A stretch of 64,000 nt of DNA, from contig NZ_CP047358.1 in assembly GCF_030408855.1 (NCBI RefSeq), forward strand, positions 434,001 to 498,000, read 5' to 3'. This document shows, piece after piece, positions 9,071-18,824 of the stretch. The first letter of the stretch is position 1. The number at the start of each line of letters is the position of its first letter. This DNA comes from Corynebacterium glaucum (lineage in GTDB: Bacteria > Actinomycetota > Actinomycetes > Mycobacteriales > Mycobacteriaceae). The notes under the pieces were generated by a model. It ran no database searches. It was not told the origin of the DNA and worked only from the letters and a program-made list of their open reading frames with translations. The position numbers and the translations under genes are program-made.

Positions 9071-9333
9071 TGGACTTCATCGAGTTCGCCGAGATGTACC
9101 AGCGGCGCACCGCCAAGCGGATGCAAGATTTCGAGGCCGTGCTCAAAGATGCGCAGCGGAAGATGGAATTTACCGCTCAACAGCAGGCTGCTGCGCGGGA
9201 ACTCTATCCGCGCCGCGAGCCCCAGCCAATCGCCCGCGGGGACTACTCCATTCCCCGCAAGCGTGTGAAATCAAACGGGCAAGTCCGTTCGGTGCTGCGT
9301 CGTGAGGGGCCGGGCGCCTCCGTCGATAAGTAA
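9070..9333 (+). CDS. Small basic protein of unknown function
   Basis: 87 aa, charged, with a long N-terminal helix (about 1-50) and a basic tail. The ATG shares one base with the upstream stop (TAATG), so it is coupled to the Pro/Ala-rich gene. No recognised family. The last codons contain a one-mismatch copy of the repeated 10-mer (9322-9331). Confidence 0.65.
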   Translation: MDFIEFAEMYQRRTAKRMQDFEAVLKDAQRKMEFTAQQQAAARELYPRREPQPIARGDYSIPRKRVKSNGQVRSVLRREGPGASVDK

Positions 9334-9352
9334 AGCCCTGAGAGCGAACCGC

Positions 9353-10216
9353 TTAGAAAAGCGAGAACGCGGTGTTGTTGCGGGCGAGGCCAGCGGCTTT
9401 CGCCAGATTGTCGCCGACCAGCGACTGCACGTTCTTGCCCGCTGCCTCGGGGTCGGAGAATGCGGCGTACTTTTTCTCCTCCGCAAGCTGGTGCAGCAGG
9501 TAGCCGGTGAGCAGCGCGCGGGTCGTGGCCTGGTTCTTCTTGTCCGAGGAACCCAGACCCGTCAGGCGCCAGCCGAGTCCGTCTTCGGAGAAGCCTTTCT
9601 GCTCGCCCTTCTTCACTGCGCGGTAGACCACCTCGCCGGCCCAGTTGTAGGCCAGCTTCGCCGGGTTGCCGGGGTTGAACAAGGAATCAGAGTCTTCGCC
9701 CGGGCCGACCACCATCGCCGGAAGCACGATGTGGCGCGCGGCCTCGACTGCAGAAGGTGCGACATTCGCCGGGTAGAGCGCGGCGACGGCCTTGGCCTTC
9801 GGGTTGTCCACCGCCGCGAGTACCGCAGCGCCGCCGCCCATGCCGTGGCCGGCCACACCCAACTTCTTCGGGGAGACGGTGATGTTGCCGTTACCGATGC
9901 GTACACCGGCGAGAATTTGCATCGATGTCTCGAGGTCTGCGGCGAAGCCCCGGTGGTCCGGGGTGAGACCCGTCTCCGTGTTCGGGGCGGCAACAACAAA
10001 TCCCCAGCTGGCCAGGTGGCGCAGGGTCTCCTCGTACGCACCAATTTCACGACGCCAGTCGTGGCCAAATGCCACACCAGGAAGATCTCGACCCTCAGCC
10101 GGTGCGTACACCTTGCCCGGCAGACCGGTGTAGCCGAGGTCGCCCTCCATCACCCGGTGGGGGCCACGCTTGGACAGCTCAGAAAGTTGTTTCAATTTCG
10201 CAGACACGCGCACCAC
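9353..10216 (-). CDS. Alpha/beta-hydrolase fold protein lacking the nucleophile serine
   Basis: 287 aa with a GTG start (two further GTG codons follow closely). The fold is seen from AFGHDWRREIGAY (oxyanion-type loop, about 49-61), WGFVVAAPNT, and the nucleophile-elbow segment AGHGMGGGA (122-130). In dienelactone-hydrolase and chlorophyllase-like relatives the elbow is GHSMGG; here residue 125 is Gly (GGC codon), so the protein may be non-catalytic or use another residue. No signal peptide. It is convergent with the preceding gene. Confidence 0.75.
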   Translation of the reverse strand: MVRVSAKLKQLSELSKRGPHRVMEGDLGYTGLPGKVYAPAEGRDLPGVAFGHDWRREIGAYEETLRHLASWGFVVAAPNTETGLTPDHRGFAADLETSMQILAGVRIGNGNITVSPKKLGVAGHGMGGGAAVLAAVDNPKAKAVAALYPANVAPSAVEAARHIVLPAMVVGPGEDSDSLFNPGNPAKLAYNWAGEVVYRAVKKGEQKGFSEDGLGWRLTGLGSSDKKNQATTRALLTGYLLHQLAEEKKYAAFSDPEAAGKNVQSLVGDNLAKAAGLARNNTAFSLF

Positions 10217-10279
10217 TCTACTTGAATCTTTCTCCCAGGCTGGTGATGTGAAACGGTTTCGGCGAGGCCATGGTCTAGT

Positions 10280-10948
10280 GTGACTGGGGTGCTAGGCGCC
10301 CTCTCGCTCGCGTTCATCGACTCGATCAACCTGCTGCTCATTGCGGTGATCGTGGCCGTCGGCATTCTCGCGCCGCGTGCCGGCGGCCGCTTTGGCAAGA
10401 TCACCGGTCTGCTCATCGCGGGCGACTGGCTCGGCGTCGCCGGCTTGGCGCTCATCATGCTGCTGATCTTTGACAGCCTCGGCGAAGCGGTCCAGCGCAT
10501 TGTCAACGGCCCGATCTTTGGCATCGTCCTCATCGCCACCGGCGTTCTCACGGGGCTGCTCGCGCTGCGCGGCGGTGATAACTCTGCGCTGGTCAACCGT
10601 ATTCTCGCACCGCTGCGCAGCCCGAACCCGCTCACTGTGCTCACCGGGTTCATCCTCGGCCTCGTGCAATCTGCGACCTCCGCGCCGTTCTACGGCGGGT
10701 TAATGCTGCTTTCAGCCGCGGGTGTCGATCCGGCGACGCGCTACGCCACCATTCCGCTTTACGCCACCGTCGCGCTGTCCTTGCCCACTCTCACTGCGCT
10801 GCTGGTCGCATGGGTACGCGCCAAGCCCGAGTCCGCAGCGGGTCGCGCGTTCGACTGGGCCCGCGCAAACCCGCAGGCCGTGTCGCTCGCGGCCACGTGG
10901 GCGGTGTCCTTCCTGCTCATCGTGCTCGGTGTGGTGCACCTGCTCTAG
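10280..10948 (+). CDS. Integral membrane protein, GAP/LysE-like exporter type
   Basis: 222 aa, GTG start, about six hydrophobic segments (near residues 5-28, 40-63, 75-95, 115-135, 145-170, 200-222). The repeat-like segments LAFIDSINLLLIAVIVAVG and TGFILGLVQSATSAPFYGGL resemble the two-fold repeat of small GAP/LysE-type permeases. The substrate is unknown. It lies just before alr on the same strand. Confidence 0.7.
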   Translation: MTGVLGALSLAFIDSINLLLIAVIVAVGILAPRAGGRFGKITGLLIAGDWLGVAGLALIMLLIFDSLGEAVQRIVNGPIFGIVLIATGVLTGLLALRGGDNSALVNRILAPLRSPNPLTVLTGFILGLVQSATSAPFYGGLMLLSAAGVDPATRYATIPLYATVALSLPTLTALLVAWVRAKPESAAGRAFDWARANPQAVSLAATWAVSFLLIVLGVVHLL

Positions 10949-10973
10949 CGCGCGCATGGCACACTTAACGCGT

Positions 10974-12071
10974 ATGAGCCCGCTCGTTGCACGCATCGAT
11001 CTCAGCGCCATCGCCCACAACACCGCCCTTCTGAAGAAGCAGGCCGGCGCGGCGCGGCTCGTTTGCGTGGTCAAAGCCGATGCATACAACCACGGCATCG
11101 GGCGGTGCGTGCCAGTCATGGAGGCTAACGGCGCCGATGCGTTCGGCGTCGCCACCCTCGCCGAGGCCCGCGCGGTCCAGGCACTCACCAGCAAACCGGT
11201 CATCGCATGGTTGTGGTCACCGCAGGAAGCAATCCCGGAGGGCATCGAGCTCGCCGTCGCCACAAAAGAGCACTTAGCTTCGCTTATCGACGCCCCGTTC
11301 AATGCCACGGCGTACCTCAAAGTGGACACTGGTATGCACCGCGCCGGATTCACCGAGTCAGAGTGGGATGACGTCTTCGCCCAAGCTGCCGCCGCGGAAC
11401 GCGATGGGCACGTGCGTGTCGCTGGCCTGATGAGCCACCTTGCGGACGCCGACAACCTGGACGGCGACTACACCTCTTTACAGGCAGCGCGCTTCCGCGA
11501 CGCCATCGCGCGCGCCCGCGCCGCCGGGTTAAACCCTGTGTGCAACCACCTTGCGAATTCCCCGGCGACGTGGACTCGGCCCGACCTCGTGTTCGAGCAG
11601 GTCCGCCCCGGTGTGAGTCTGTACGGCATGGAACCGATCCCGGGGGAGGACCGCGGGTTGCGCCCGGCGATGACGTGGGCAGCGACCATCCTCGCGGTGA
11701 AACCGCTCGCCGCGGGAGAACCGGTAAGTTACGGACTCACCTGGCGCGCGCCGAGCGATGGATACACGGCCCTGGTACCCGCCGGTTACGCCGACGGCAT
11801 CGCCCGCTCGTGGCAAGGCGCGATGCAGGTGACCATCGGCGGGCACCGCTACCCAGTGGTGGGGCGGGTGTGCATGGATCAAATTATCGTGTGGTTGGGC
11901 GAGAACGAGCACAGCGTGCGCGCCGGCTACGAGGCTGTCCTCTTCGGTGAAGGGGGAATGTCCGCCGCCGAGTTCGCCGATGCCGTCGGCACCATCAACT
12001 ACGAAATCATCTGCGCGCCGAAGGGCCGCACCCGCCGCGAGTACCTCGAACCCGAACAGGAGCGACCGTGA
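10974..12071 (+). CDS. alr: Alanine racemase
   Basis: 365 aa PLP enzyme making D-alanine for peptidoglycan. The PLP lysine motif is VVKADAYNHG near residue 36, and the C-terminal catalytic Tyr region is LTWRAPSDGYTALVPAGYADG. The ATG at 10974 gives the expected N-terminus (MSPLVARIDLSAI); longer in-frame starts run into the upstream membrane protein gene. It overlaps tsaE by 4 bp. Contains the repeated 10-mer at 11282-11291 (codons for LID). Confidence 0.95.
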   Translation: MSPLVARIDLSAIAHNTALLKKQAGAARLVCVVKADAYNHGIGRCVPVMEANGADAFGVATLAEARAVQALTSKPVIAWLWSPQEAIPEGIELAVATKEHLASLIDAPFNATAYLKVDTGMHRAGFTESEWDDVFAQAAAAERDGHVRVAGLMSHLADADNLDGDYTSLQAARFRDAIARARAAGLNPVCNHLANSPATWTRPDLVFEQVRPGVSLYGMEPIPGEDRGLRPAMTWAATILAVKPLAAGEPVSYGLTWRAPSDGYTALVPAGYADGIARSWQGAMQVTIGGHRYPVVGRVCMDQIIVWLGENEHSVRAGYEAVLFGEGGMSAAEFADAVGTINYEIICAPKGRTRREYLEPEQERP

Positions 12072-12610
12072 AACCCCAGTTCCCACACAGCGGTAGCCGC
12101 ATCTGCACCACCGCGGCCGACACCCGCGAGCTCGGCCGCGAGCTGGGCGCAACGCTTGAAGCAGGAGACGTAGTCATTCTCGATGGCCCATTGGGCGCGG
12201 GAAAAACCACCTTCACTCAAGGCGTCGCGGAAGGGCTTGAAGTGAAGGGCCGGGTCACAAGCCCCACGTTTGTCATCGCACGAGAACACCGCTCCACCTG
12301 CGGCGGCCCGAACCTCATTCACATCGACGCCTACCGCCTGCTTGGAGAGGGTTCGTCTGGTGACGCCCTCGGCGAACTCGATGCCCTCGACCTCGACACG
12401 GATCTTGACTCAGCAGTGGTCGTCGCCGAGTGGGGCGGCGGTCTAATTGAGCAAATCGCGGAGCGCTACCTCCTCGTCCAATTCGACCGTGACGCGCTGC
12501 TTGACACTTCGCCCGACACCGAGCCCGACACCGAGCCCGACGCGGAAGCCCGCGTGATTACCTGGCGAACCGCCGACACCACCCACAGCTCCACCGGTGA
12601 CGGGTTGTAG
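12068..12610 (+). CDS. tsaE: tRNA t6A biosynthesis ATPase TsaE
   Basis: 180 aa, GTG start overlapping the alr stop. The P-loop GPLGAGKTTF is near residues 40-49 and TSPTFVI follows. TsaE works with TsaB and TsaD in forming threonylcarbamoyl-adenosine at tRNA position 37; both partners are encoded just downstream. The C-terminus carries a 12-bp in-frame tandem repeat (12512-12541) encoding (PDTE)n, outside the conserved core. Its TAG stop is also the start of a likely -10 element for the next gene. Confidence 0.94.
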   Translation: MKPQFPHSGSRICTTAADTRELGRELGATLEAGDVVILDGPLGAGKTTFTQGVAEGLEVKGRVTSPTFVIAREHRSTCGGPNLIHIDAYRLLGEGSSGDALGELDALDLDTDLDSAVVVAEWGGGLIEQIAERYLLVQFDRDALLDTSPDTEPDTEPDAEARVITWRTADTTHSSTGDGL

Positions 12611-12613
12611 GCT
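12608..12613 (+). promoter_or_regulatory. -10 element built on the tsaE stop codon
   Basis: TAGGCT, whose TAG is the tsaE stop, ends 7 nt before the ATG at 12621, with no ribosome site between. The next gene is therefore probably transcribed leaderless from here. Confidence 0.5.
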
Positions 12614-12620
12614 GGCACCC

Positions 12621-13121
12621 ATGCTGAAGCTTTCGAATTCCCAGCGCAATTGGGTCATTCTCGCCATCGTGCTGTGGCTGGTGTTGCTTGCTGGTCTCAT
12701 CTTCATCCCGAAGGAACGCCCGGTGCAGGCGCAAGGCCCGGTAGTTGCACCGACAAACTCCCTGTCCACCACCCTCGCGAACACGCCGCAGACCGGCGGC
12801 GCAGTGTCTGGGCAGATCCTCGACCCGTCGGTGATCTACGACGCCAACACCTACGGCGGCTTCACCACGCTGTGCCCGAACGAGCCGCAGGAAATCAAGG
12901 ATCTCAAGCTCGAGCAGCTGGAGCTTGACGGCGTTGACCTCGACGGCGCCTACGGCTACGTGGTGTTGATCCCGTACGAGGAGGGCACCGACCTGATGCT
13001 CGACCAGGTGGCCCTGAACGATGTCGATGTCTGCCTGCAGCCGCTGAACGCGACGCTGCCGCTGAACTCCCCGATCCTGGCTTCCTACGGCGACGACAAG
13101 TGGCACGTCGCCTTCCAGTAG
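12621..13121 (+). CDS. Membrane-anchored protein of unknown function
   Basis: 166 aa with one N-terminal transmembrane helix (about residues 9-30) and an extracytoplasmic domain with two cysteines (TLCPNE and DVCLQP) that could form a disulfide. A longer in-frame start at 12597 would overlap tsaE; ATG 12621 fits a leaderless promoter 7 nt upstream. It sits between tsaE and tsaB, and I see no link to t6A synthesis. No recognised family. Confidence 0.75.
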   Translation: MLKLSNSQRNWVILAIVLWLVLLAGLIFIPKERPVQAQGPVVAPTNSLSTTLANTPQTGGAVSGQILDPSVIYDANTYGGFTTLCPNEPQEIKDLKLEQLELDGVDLDGAYGYVVLIPYEEGTDLMLDQVALNDVDVCLQPLNATLPLNSPILASYGDDKWHVAFQ

Positions 13122-13124
13122 ACC

Positions 13125-13811
13125 ATGCTCGTCCTCGCGATTGACACGGCCACCGCGCAGCTTGTCGTCGGTCTCGTCGAGACTGGTACCGGCACCGACA
13201 CCGACACCGACACCGGCACCGCTACCGTCCTCGCCGAGTCCGTAGAGACCACGCGCGCGCACAACGAACGTCTCGTGCCCACCGTCGACGCGGTCCTCGC
13301 TGAGGCTGGCAGGACCCACGGCGACCTCGACGCTATCGTCGTCGGGTGCGGCCCCGGCCCGTTCACGGGGTTGCGCGTGGGCATGGCCTCAGCCTCGGCG
13401 TTCGGTCAGGCGCTTGGCATCCCGGTCCACGGGGTGGTCACCCACGATGCGAGCAGCACGCTTATCGACGCCCCCTCCACGCTCATCGCCACCGACGCTC
13501 GCCGCCGGGAGGTGTACTGGGCCCATTACGTCAACGGCGAGCGCGTCGCGGGTCCCGAGGTCTGCGCCCCGAGCGCGATTCCGGTCGACGAAGTCGACGT
13601 GCTCAGCGTGCCCGAACACCTCGCGGACCAGCTCACCGTGTGCGCGCGCGAAGTCACCTACGTCGCCCCGCGCCCGGAGGGGTTGGTTCGCGCTGCCGAC
13701 CTCAACTCGGCGTCCGCGCCGCTGGTGCCGCACTACCTGCGCCGCCCTGACGCTGTGGAGCCAGCGCCGAAACCGAAGTCCCCGGCCCTTCCGGACGTCC
13801 ATGAAATTTAG
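13125..13811 (+). CDS. tsaB: tRNA t6A biosynthesis scaffold TsaB
   Basis: 228 aa, ASKHA fold. It begins MLVLAIDTATAQLVVGLVE and has the family signature GCGPGPFTGLRVGM near residues 73-86. TsaB dimerises with TsaD. A (Thr-Gly/Thr-Asp)n insertion near residues 20-35 comes from a 6-bp repeat (13182-13227) in what is normally a short loop between the first strands. It overlaps rimI by 11 bp. Confidence 0.94.
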   Translation: MLVLAIDTATAQLVVGLVETGTGTDTDTDTGTATVLAESVETTRAHNERLVPTVDAVLAEAGRTHGDLDAIVVGCGPGPFTGLRVGMASASAFGQALGIPVHGVVTHDASSTLIDAPSTLIATDARRREVYWAHYVNGERVAGPEVCAPSAIPVDEVDVLSVPEHLADQLTVCAREVTYVAPRPEGLVRAADLNSASAPLVPHYLRRPDAVEPAPKPKSPALPDVHEI

Positions 13812-14328
13812 GGAGCTTTCGCTTCACGACGCCACGCGCGCCGCAGAAATCGAAGCGGAATTGTTCGCGGGAGACCACCCTTGGTCGCGCGACGTCTACC
13901 TCGCGGAGATCGCCCAGCCGTACACTTTCTACGTCGGCGCCTTCAACGACGGCGGCAACGGTAACGGCAACGGCGACGGCGACAGCGACGGCGGGGAGCT
14001 GCTGATCGGCTTCGCCGGGCTCGCCATGCTCGGCCCGCGCGATGATCCGGAGTTCGAGGTGCACACGATAGGTGTCGACCGCGCCTACCAGGGCCGCGGC
14101 ATCGGCCGTGCACTCATGGACCAGCTTGTCCACACCGCCGACCTACTCGACGGGCCGATGTTTCTCGAAGTGCGCACAGACAACGCACCTGCAATCGCGC
14201 TGTACAAAAGCTACGGTTTTTACGTGCTGGCCACGCGAAAGCAGTACTATCAGCCCTCCGGTGCGGACGCCTACTCCATGATGCGGCCCCGCAAATCGGA
14301 GCAGGGCGTGGAAAGGAGCAACACATGA
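13801..14328 (+). CDS. rimI: Ribosomal protein-alanine N-acetyltransferase (GNAT)
   Basis: 175 aa. Acetyl-CoA loop [10 protein letters not shown] near residues 98-107 and the downstream ALYKSYGF motif mark a RimI-type GNAT. The ATG at 13801 lies inside the end of tsaB and starts [11 protein letters not shown]. Residues about 50-65 are a Gly/Asn/Asp repeat from 13948-13995, an insertion in a loop of the fold. Its stop overlaps the tsaD ATG (ATGA). The tsaB-rimI-tsaD order is typical of actinobacteria. Confidence 0.92.
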   Translation: MKFRELSLHDATRAAEIEAELFAGDHPWSRDVYLAEIAQPYTFYVGAFNDGGNGNGNGDGDSDGGELLIGFAGLAMLGPRDDPEFEVHTIGVDRAYQGRGIGRALMDQLVHTADLLDGPMFLEVRTDNAPAIALYKSYGFYVLATRKQYYQPSGADAYSMMRPRKSEQGVERSNT

Positions 14329-15368
14329 TTGTGCTCGGCATTGAATCCTCGTGCGACGAGACCGGGGTCGGCATCGTGCAACTGCACGATGACGGGCAGA
14401 TGGAGATTCTCGCCGACGTGGTCGCCTCCTCCATGGAGCAGCACGCGCGCTTCGGCGGCGTGGTTCCGGAGATCGCGTCGCGTGCACACCTTGAGGCGAT
14501 GCCGCAGGTCATGGAGGCTGCGCTCAAGGACGCCGGAATTGAAAAACCGGATGCTGTTGCCGCGACGGTGGGGCCGGGTCTTGCCGGCGCGCTGCTTGTC
14601 GGTGCCTCGGCGGCGAAGGCGTACGCGGCCGCGTGGGGTGTGCCGTTTTACGGCGTGAACCACCTTGGCGGCCACGTTGCGGTGGCCAACCTCGACGGGG
14701 AGGCGGAACTCCCGCACTCCATCGCTCTCTTGGTCTCCGGCGGGCACACGCAGCTGTTGGAGGTTGACGCGGTGGGTAAACCCATGCGCGAGTTGGGGTC
14801 CACGCTCGACGATGCCGCCGGTGAAGCCTACGACAAAGTGTCGCGGCTATTAGGCCTGGGATATCCGGGCGGCCCGATCGTCGATAAGCTTGCTGCTTCT
14901 GGTGAGGCTTCGATTGCTTTTCCGCGAGCCCTGACCCGGGCCGAAGACCTGCGCGGCGAGCACCGCTACGATTTTTCTTTCTCTGGGTTGAAGACAGCGG
15001 TGGCGCGCCACGTTGAGGCCGCTGAGCGCGAGGGGCGGGTGATCTCGATTGAGGACACGTGCGCGTCGTTCCAAGAAGCGGTGTGCGATGTGCTCACGAT
15101 GAAAGCCGTGATGGCCTGCGAAGACACGGGCGCGCGCACCTTGTTGCTCGGCGGTGGTGTGGCGGCGAATGCACGGCTCCGGGAGCTGGCGGGCGAGCGG
15201 TGCGCGGCGAAGGGGATCGAGCTGCGAGTGCCGCGGTTCGGTCTGTGCACGGATAACGGGGTGATGGTCGCGGCGCTGGGCGCCCAGCTGATTCACGAGG
15301 GGGCGCAGCCGTCTGGACTCGGAGTGGGGACCGACACTTCGCTCGAGATCGAAGTGCCGTTGGTGTAG
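14325..15368 (+). CDS. tsaD: tRNA N6-adenosine threonylcarbamoyltransferase TsaD
   Basis: 347 aa, full length. It transfers threonylcarbamoyl to A37 of ANN-decoding tRNAs. Signatures include [13 protein letters not shown] at the N-terminus, the metal-binding [16 protein letters not shown] and [11 protein letters not shown]. Last gene of the tsaE-tsaB-rimI-tsaD group. It carries the repeated 10-mer at 14880-14889. Confidence 0.97.
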   Translation: MIVLGIESSCDETGVGIVQLHDDGQMEILADVVASSMEQHARFGGVVPEIASRAHLEAMPQVMEAALKDAGIEKPDAVAATVGPGLAGALLVGASAAKAYAAAWGVPFYGVNHLGGHVAVANLDGEAELPHSIALLVSGGHTQLLEVDAVGKPMRELGSTLDDAAGEAYDKVSRLLGLGYPGGPIVDKLAASGEASIAFPRALTRAEDLRGEHRYDFSFSGLKTAVARHVEAAEREGRVISIEDTCASFQEAVCDVLTMKAVMACEDTGARTLLLGGGVAANARLRELAGERCAAKGIELRVPRFGLCTDNGVMVAALGAQLIHEGAQPSGLGVGTDTSLEIEVPLV

Positions 15369-15466
15369 CTGCCTTCACCCGGCGTGTTCAGGCGTTTCGC
15401 ACTAGTGTTGTCAATTGCTTGGATAAGCGATGAAGCGCTTGACGCGACATGAAAGGACCTCACAGA

Positions 15467-15916
15467 ATGGACGCTCGCAACGATCGCGAACGCTTCGGGT
15501 TCATGGTGAACCCGGATCTGACCTACCGCCGCCTGATCTTCGACCTCGACCATGCCAACCAGTTTCTTGGCCCTGTCGTCCGGGAGAACGTGCGCGTTGC
15601 GTTCGTCGGCCAAGACGACATCTTCGAGGCGCTGTTTAGCCCGCAGGCGCGCGAGAACCGCGCGCAACCGAACCCGGTTGCGTCGATGGCACGCAACACC
15701 GCTGCGACTGAAAACCCGAACTTCCTCCAAGACCCGGGTAGCGCGATTTCCGGCCCGGTGATCTTCCTGGGTCGAGATGGCCACAGCATCGACGACGAAA
15801 TTGTGGAGCAGGTCAAGCAGGCCATCCGCGCAGTGCGCAACCACCGCGAGGACAACGAGGAGGAATTCCGCCTCTGGGAGAACGCGGTGCTGAATATGGG
15901 CACGCCGCAGGAGTAG
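15467..15916 (+). CDS. Conserved protein of unknown function upstream of groES
   Basis: 149 aa, soluble, acidic, no signal peptide. It starts MDARNDRERFGFMVNPDLTYRRL. I prefer ATG 15467 because a GAAAGGA site lies about 10 nt upstream; an in-frame ATG at 15449 is possible. It ends in a charged helix (about 115-140). The family is not recognised. The CIRCE-controlled groES promoter lies immediately downstream. Confidence 0.75.
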   Translation: MDARNDRERFGFMVNPDLTYRRLIFDLDHANQFLGPVVRENVRVAFVGQDDIFEALFSPQARENRAQPNPVASMARNTAATENPNFLQDPGSAISGPVIFLGRDGHSIDDEIVEQVKQAIRAVRNHREDNEEEFRLWENAVLNMGTPQE

Positions 15917-15945
15917 TTTGGCGCAGTAGCACGCGTTGTTGTCGG

Positions 15946-15972
15946 TTAGCACTCGCGTAGGTAGAGTGCTAA
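15946..15972 (+). promoter_or_regulatory. CIRCE operator (HrcA site) of groES-groEL
   Basis: TTAGCACTC, 9 nt, GAGTGCTAA: a perfect match to the CIRCE consensus, about 108 nt before groES. HrcA binding here represses chaperonin expression until heat shock. Confidence 0.95.
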
Positions 15973-16080
15973 ACGGGTTGTCTCGAGCACAGTTGTTCAC
16001 CCGCGACGACGGCTGCGCGACATGGGATACCGCAACACATTCCAACGCTCATAGAAGACACGAAAGGTCAGATACCGATC

Positions 16081-16380
16081 ATGGCTAACGTCAACATCCG
16101 CCCGCTCGACGACAAGGTGCTCGTGCAGATCGCCGAAGCTGAAACCACCACTGCTTCCGGCCTGGTCATCCCGGACTCCGCTGCGGAGAAGCCGCAGGAG
16201 GCCGTGGTTATCGCTGTCGGCCCGGGCCGCCACGACGAGGACGGCGAGCGCATCCCGATGGACGTCAAGGAAGGCGACACTGTCATCTTCGCGAAGTACG
16301 GCGGCACCGAGCTGAAGTACAACGGCGAGGAGTACCTTCTGCTGTCTGCTCGCGATCTGCTGGCAGTCATCGAGAAGTAG
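16081..16380 (+). CDS. groES: Co-chaperonin GroES
   Basis: 99 aa, beginning [16 protein letters not shown] with the mobile loop around residues 17-35 ([16 protein letters not shown]). It caps the GroEL cavity. A CIRCE operator lies upstream and groEL1 follows after 34 nt, so the pair forms a heat-shock operon. Confidence 0.97.
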   Translation: MANVNIRPLDDKVLVQIAEAETTTASGLVIPDSAAEKPQEAVVIAVGPGRHDEDGERIPMDVKEGDTVIFAKYGGTELKYNGEEYLLLSARDLLAVIEK

Positions 16381-16393
16381 TACCGAGAAGTAG

Positions 16394-18025
<1,632 letters not shown>

Positions 18026-18047
18026 TTTCGCTGCAATACCGACGCGC

Positions 18048-18081
18048 AAGGCCCCGCCCCAGGATCCTGGGGCGGGGCCTT
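18048..18081. terminator. Bidirectional terminator: perfect 34-bp palindrome
   Basis: A 14-bp GC-rich arm at 18048-18061 pairs with 18068-18081 around GGATCC, itself a palindrome, so all 34 bases are self-complementary. It lies between the convergent groEL and whcB genes and can serve both. There is no long T run on either side. Confidence 0.75.
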
Positions 18082-18082
18082 C

Positions 18083-18103
18083 GTCGATAAGCGAAAAGCT
18101 CTT
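18083..18103 (+). repeat. 21-bp element GTCG[A/T]TAAGCGAAAAGCTCTT, copy 2
   Basis: One mismatch to the copy at 5443-5463, and likewise directly after a terminator. The first ten bases are an exact copy of the window-wide 10-mer. Its last bases reach the whcB stop codon. Confidence 0.7.
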
Positions 18104-18413
18104 ACTTGGCGGAGGCTGCAGCAACCTTGAGGCCGCCGCGAGCGCCGCGGAGGATGGCGTGGCGCTCGGACTCGCTCATGCCGCCCCAGATGCCGTAGGG
18201 CTCGGCGACCCGCAGCGCGTGCTCGCGGCACTGGGTGAGCACCGGGCACTGGTAGCAGATCGCCTTCGCACGGTTCTCGCGCTGCGTACGCGCGCGGCCA
18301 CGCTCACCGTCTGGGTGGTAGAACACCTCGGACGCTTCGCCGCGGCAAGAGCCGTGCAGCTGCCAATCCCAAAAGTCAGCGTTCGGTCCAGGAAGCAGGT
18401 GCGGCAGGGACAT
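18102..18413 (-). CDS. whcB: WhiB-family Fe-S regulator (WhcB/WhiB3-like)
   Basis: 103 aa. Four cysteines at 23, 53, 56 and 62 (C-x29-C-x2-C-x5-C) can hold a [4Fe-4S] cluster. The GIWGG turn (74-78) and a basic C-terminus complete the WhiB fold. WhiB proteins control genes by binding the main sigma factor and respond to redox or NO. ATG 18413 (MSLPHLLPG) is chosen over longer frames, with a GAAGGAG site about 11 nt upstream. The name rests on synteny with sigD in Corynebacterium, where this gene is whcB. Confidence 0.85.
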   Translation of the reverse strand: MSLPHLLPGPNADFWDWQLHGSCRGEASEVFYHPDGERGRARTQRENRAKAICYQCPVLTQCREHALRVAEPYGIWGGMSESERHAILRGARGGLKVAAASAK

Positions 18414-18646
18414 TTTCAGTGGTGCTCCTTCGGTATGCCTCGACGTGGATGTATCCGTGCGGTGTCTCATGGATGCCTCGACGTCGCGTTTTTCAAGCTG
18501 TGGCCGGTGCCGAATAAGCAGTCTTGCGTGCAATGGTGAACTGCGGGTGACCTCTCGGTAACGCGAATCTTTATCATTTCGTAATCCTGTTGATAAAGTG
18601 GCTCTAACCTGGGTTTTTGCTAAAGGTTACGTGGAGGTGAACTTCT

Positions 18647-18742
18647 ATGAAAGAAAACATGGCCAGCGGAACTAGTCGCGTTGTGCCACCATTTCACGAT
18701 TCAGACGTGGGTTCCGCTTGTGCGGAATTGGCCTCAGCGTAG
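18647..18742 (+). CDS. 31-codon leader ORF upstream of sigD
   Basis: Starts MKENMASGTSRVVPPF and ends ELASA before TAG. The site GGAGGTGA at 18633-18640 is 6 nt from the ATG and is a near-perfect Shine-Dalgarno, better than that of sigD itself. The peptide has one Cys and no membrane segment. It lies between the likely promoter and sigD in the same direction. It could be a regulatory leader peptide or a real small protein; the sequence does not decide. Confidence 0.5.
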   Translation: MKENMASGTSRVVPPFHDSDVGSACAELASA

Positions 18743-18751
18743 TATGACCAA

Positions 18752-18801
18752 TGCGTTGAGGTGCGTGAACTGCGTTGAACTGTGTTGAATTGCGTTGAGG
18801 T
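18752..18801 (+). repeat. Tandem decamer repeat in the sigD leader
   Basis: Five consecutive units related to TGCGTTGAAN (TGCGTTGAGG, TGCGTGAAC, TGCGTTGAAC, TGTGTTGAAT, TGCGTTGAGG), ending about 24 nt before the sigD GTG. One unit is shortened by a base. Such repeats could be operator half-sites or an RNA feature. Confidence 0.6.
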
Positions 18802-18824
18802 GACTGGGGGGCGGAAGGAAAACC

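Larger units (their letters stand above)
18414..18824. other. Intergenic region between whcB and sigD
   Basis: 411 bases carrying divergent promoters. A T/A-rich stretch near 18570-18620 probably holds the sigD-side promoter. It also holds a 31-codon ORF with a strong ribosome site (18647-18742) and a tandem decamer repeat (18752-18801) just before sigD. The long leader suggests post-transcriptional control of sigD. Confidence 0.6.

Noticed and set aside
10722-10973. Long frame upstream of alr
   Set aside because: Lies within the membrane protein gene and adds Arg/Pro-rich sequence foreign to alanine racemase.
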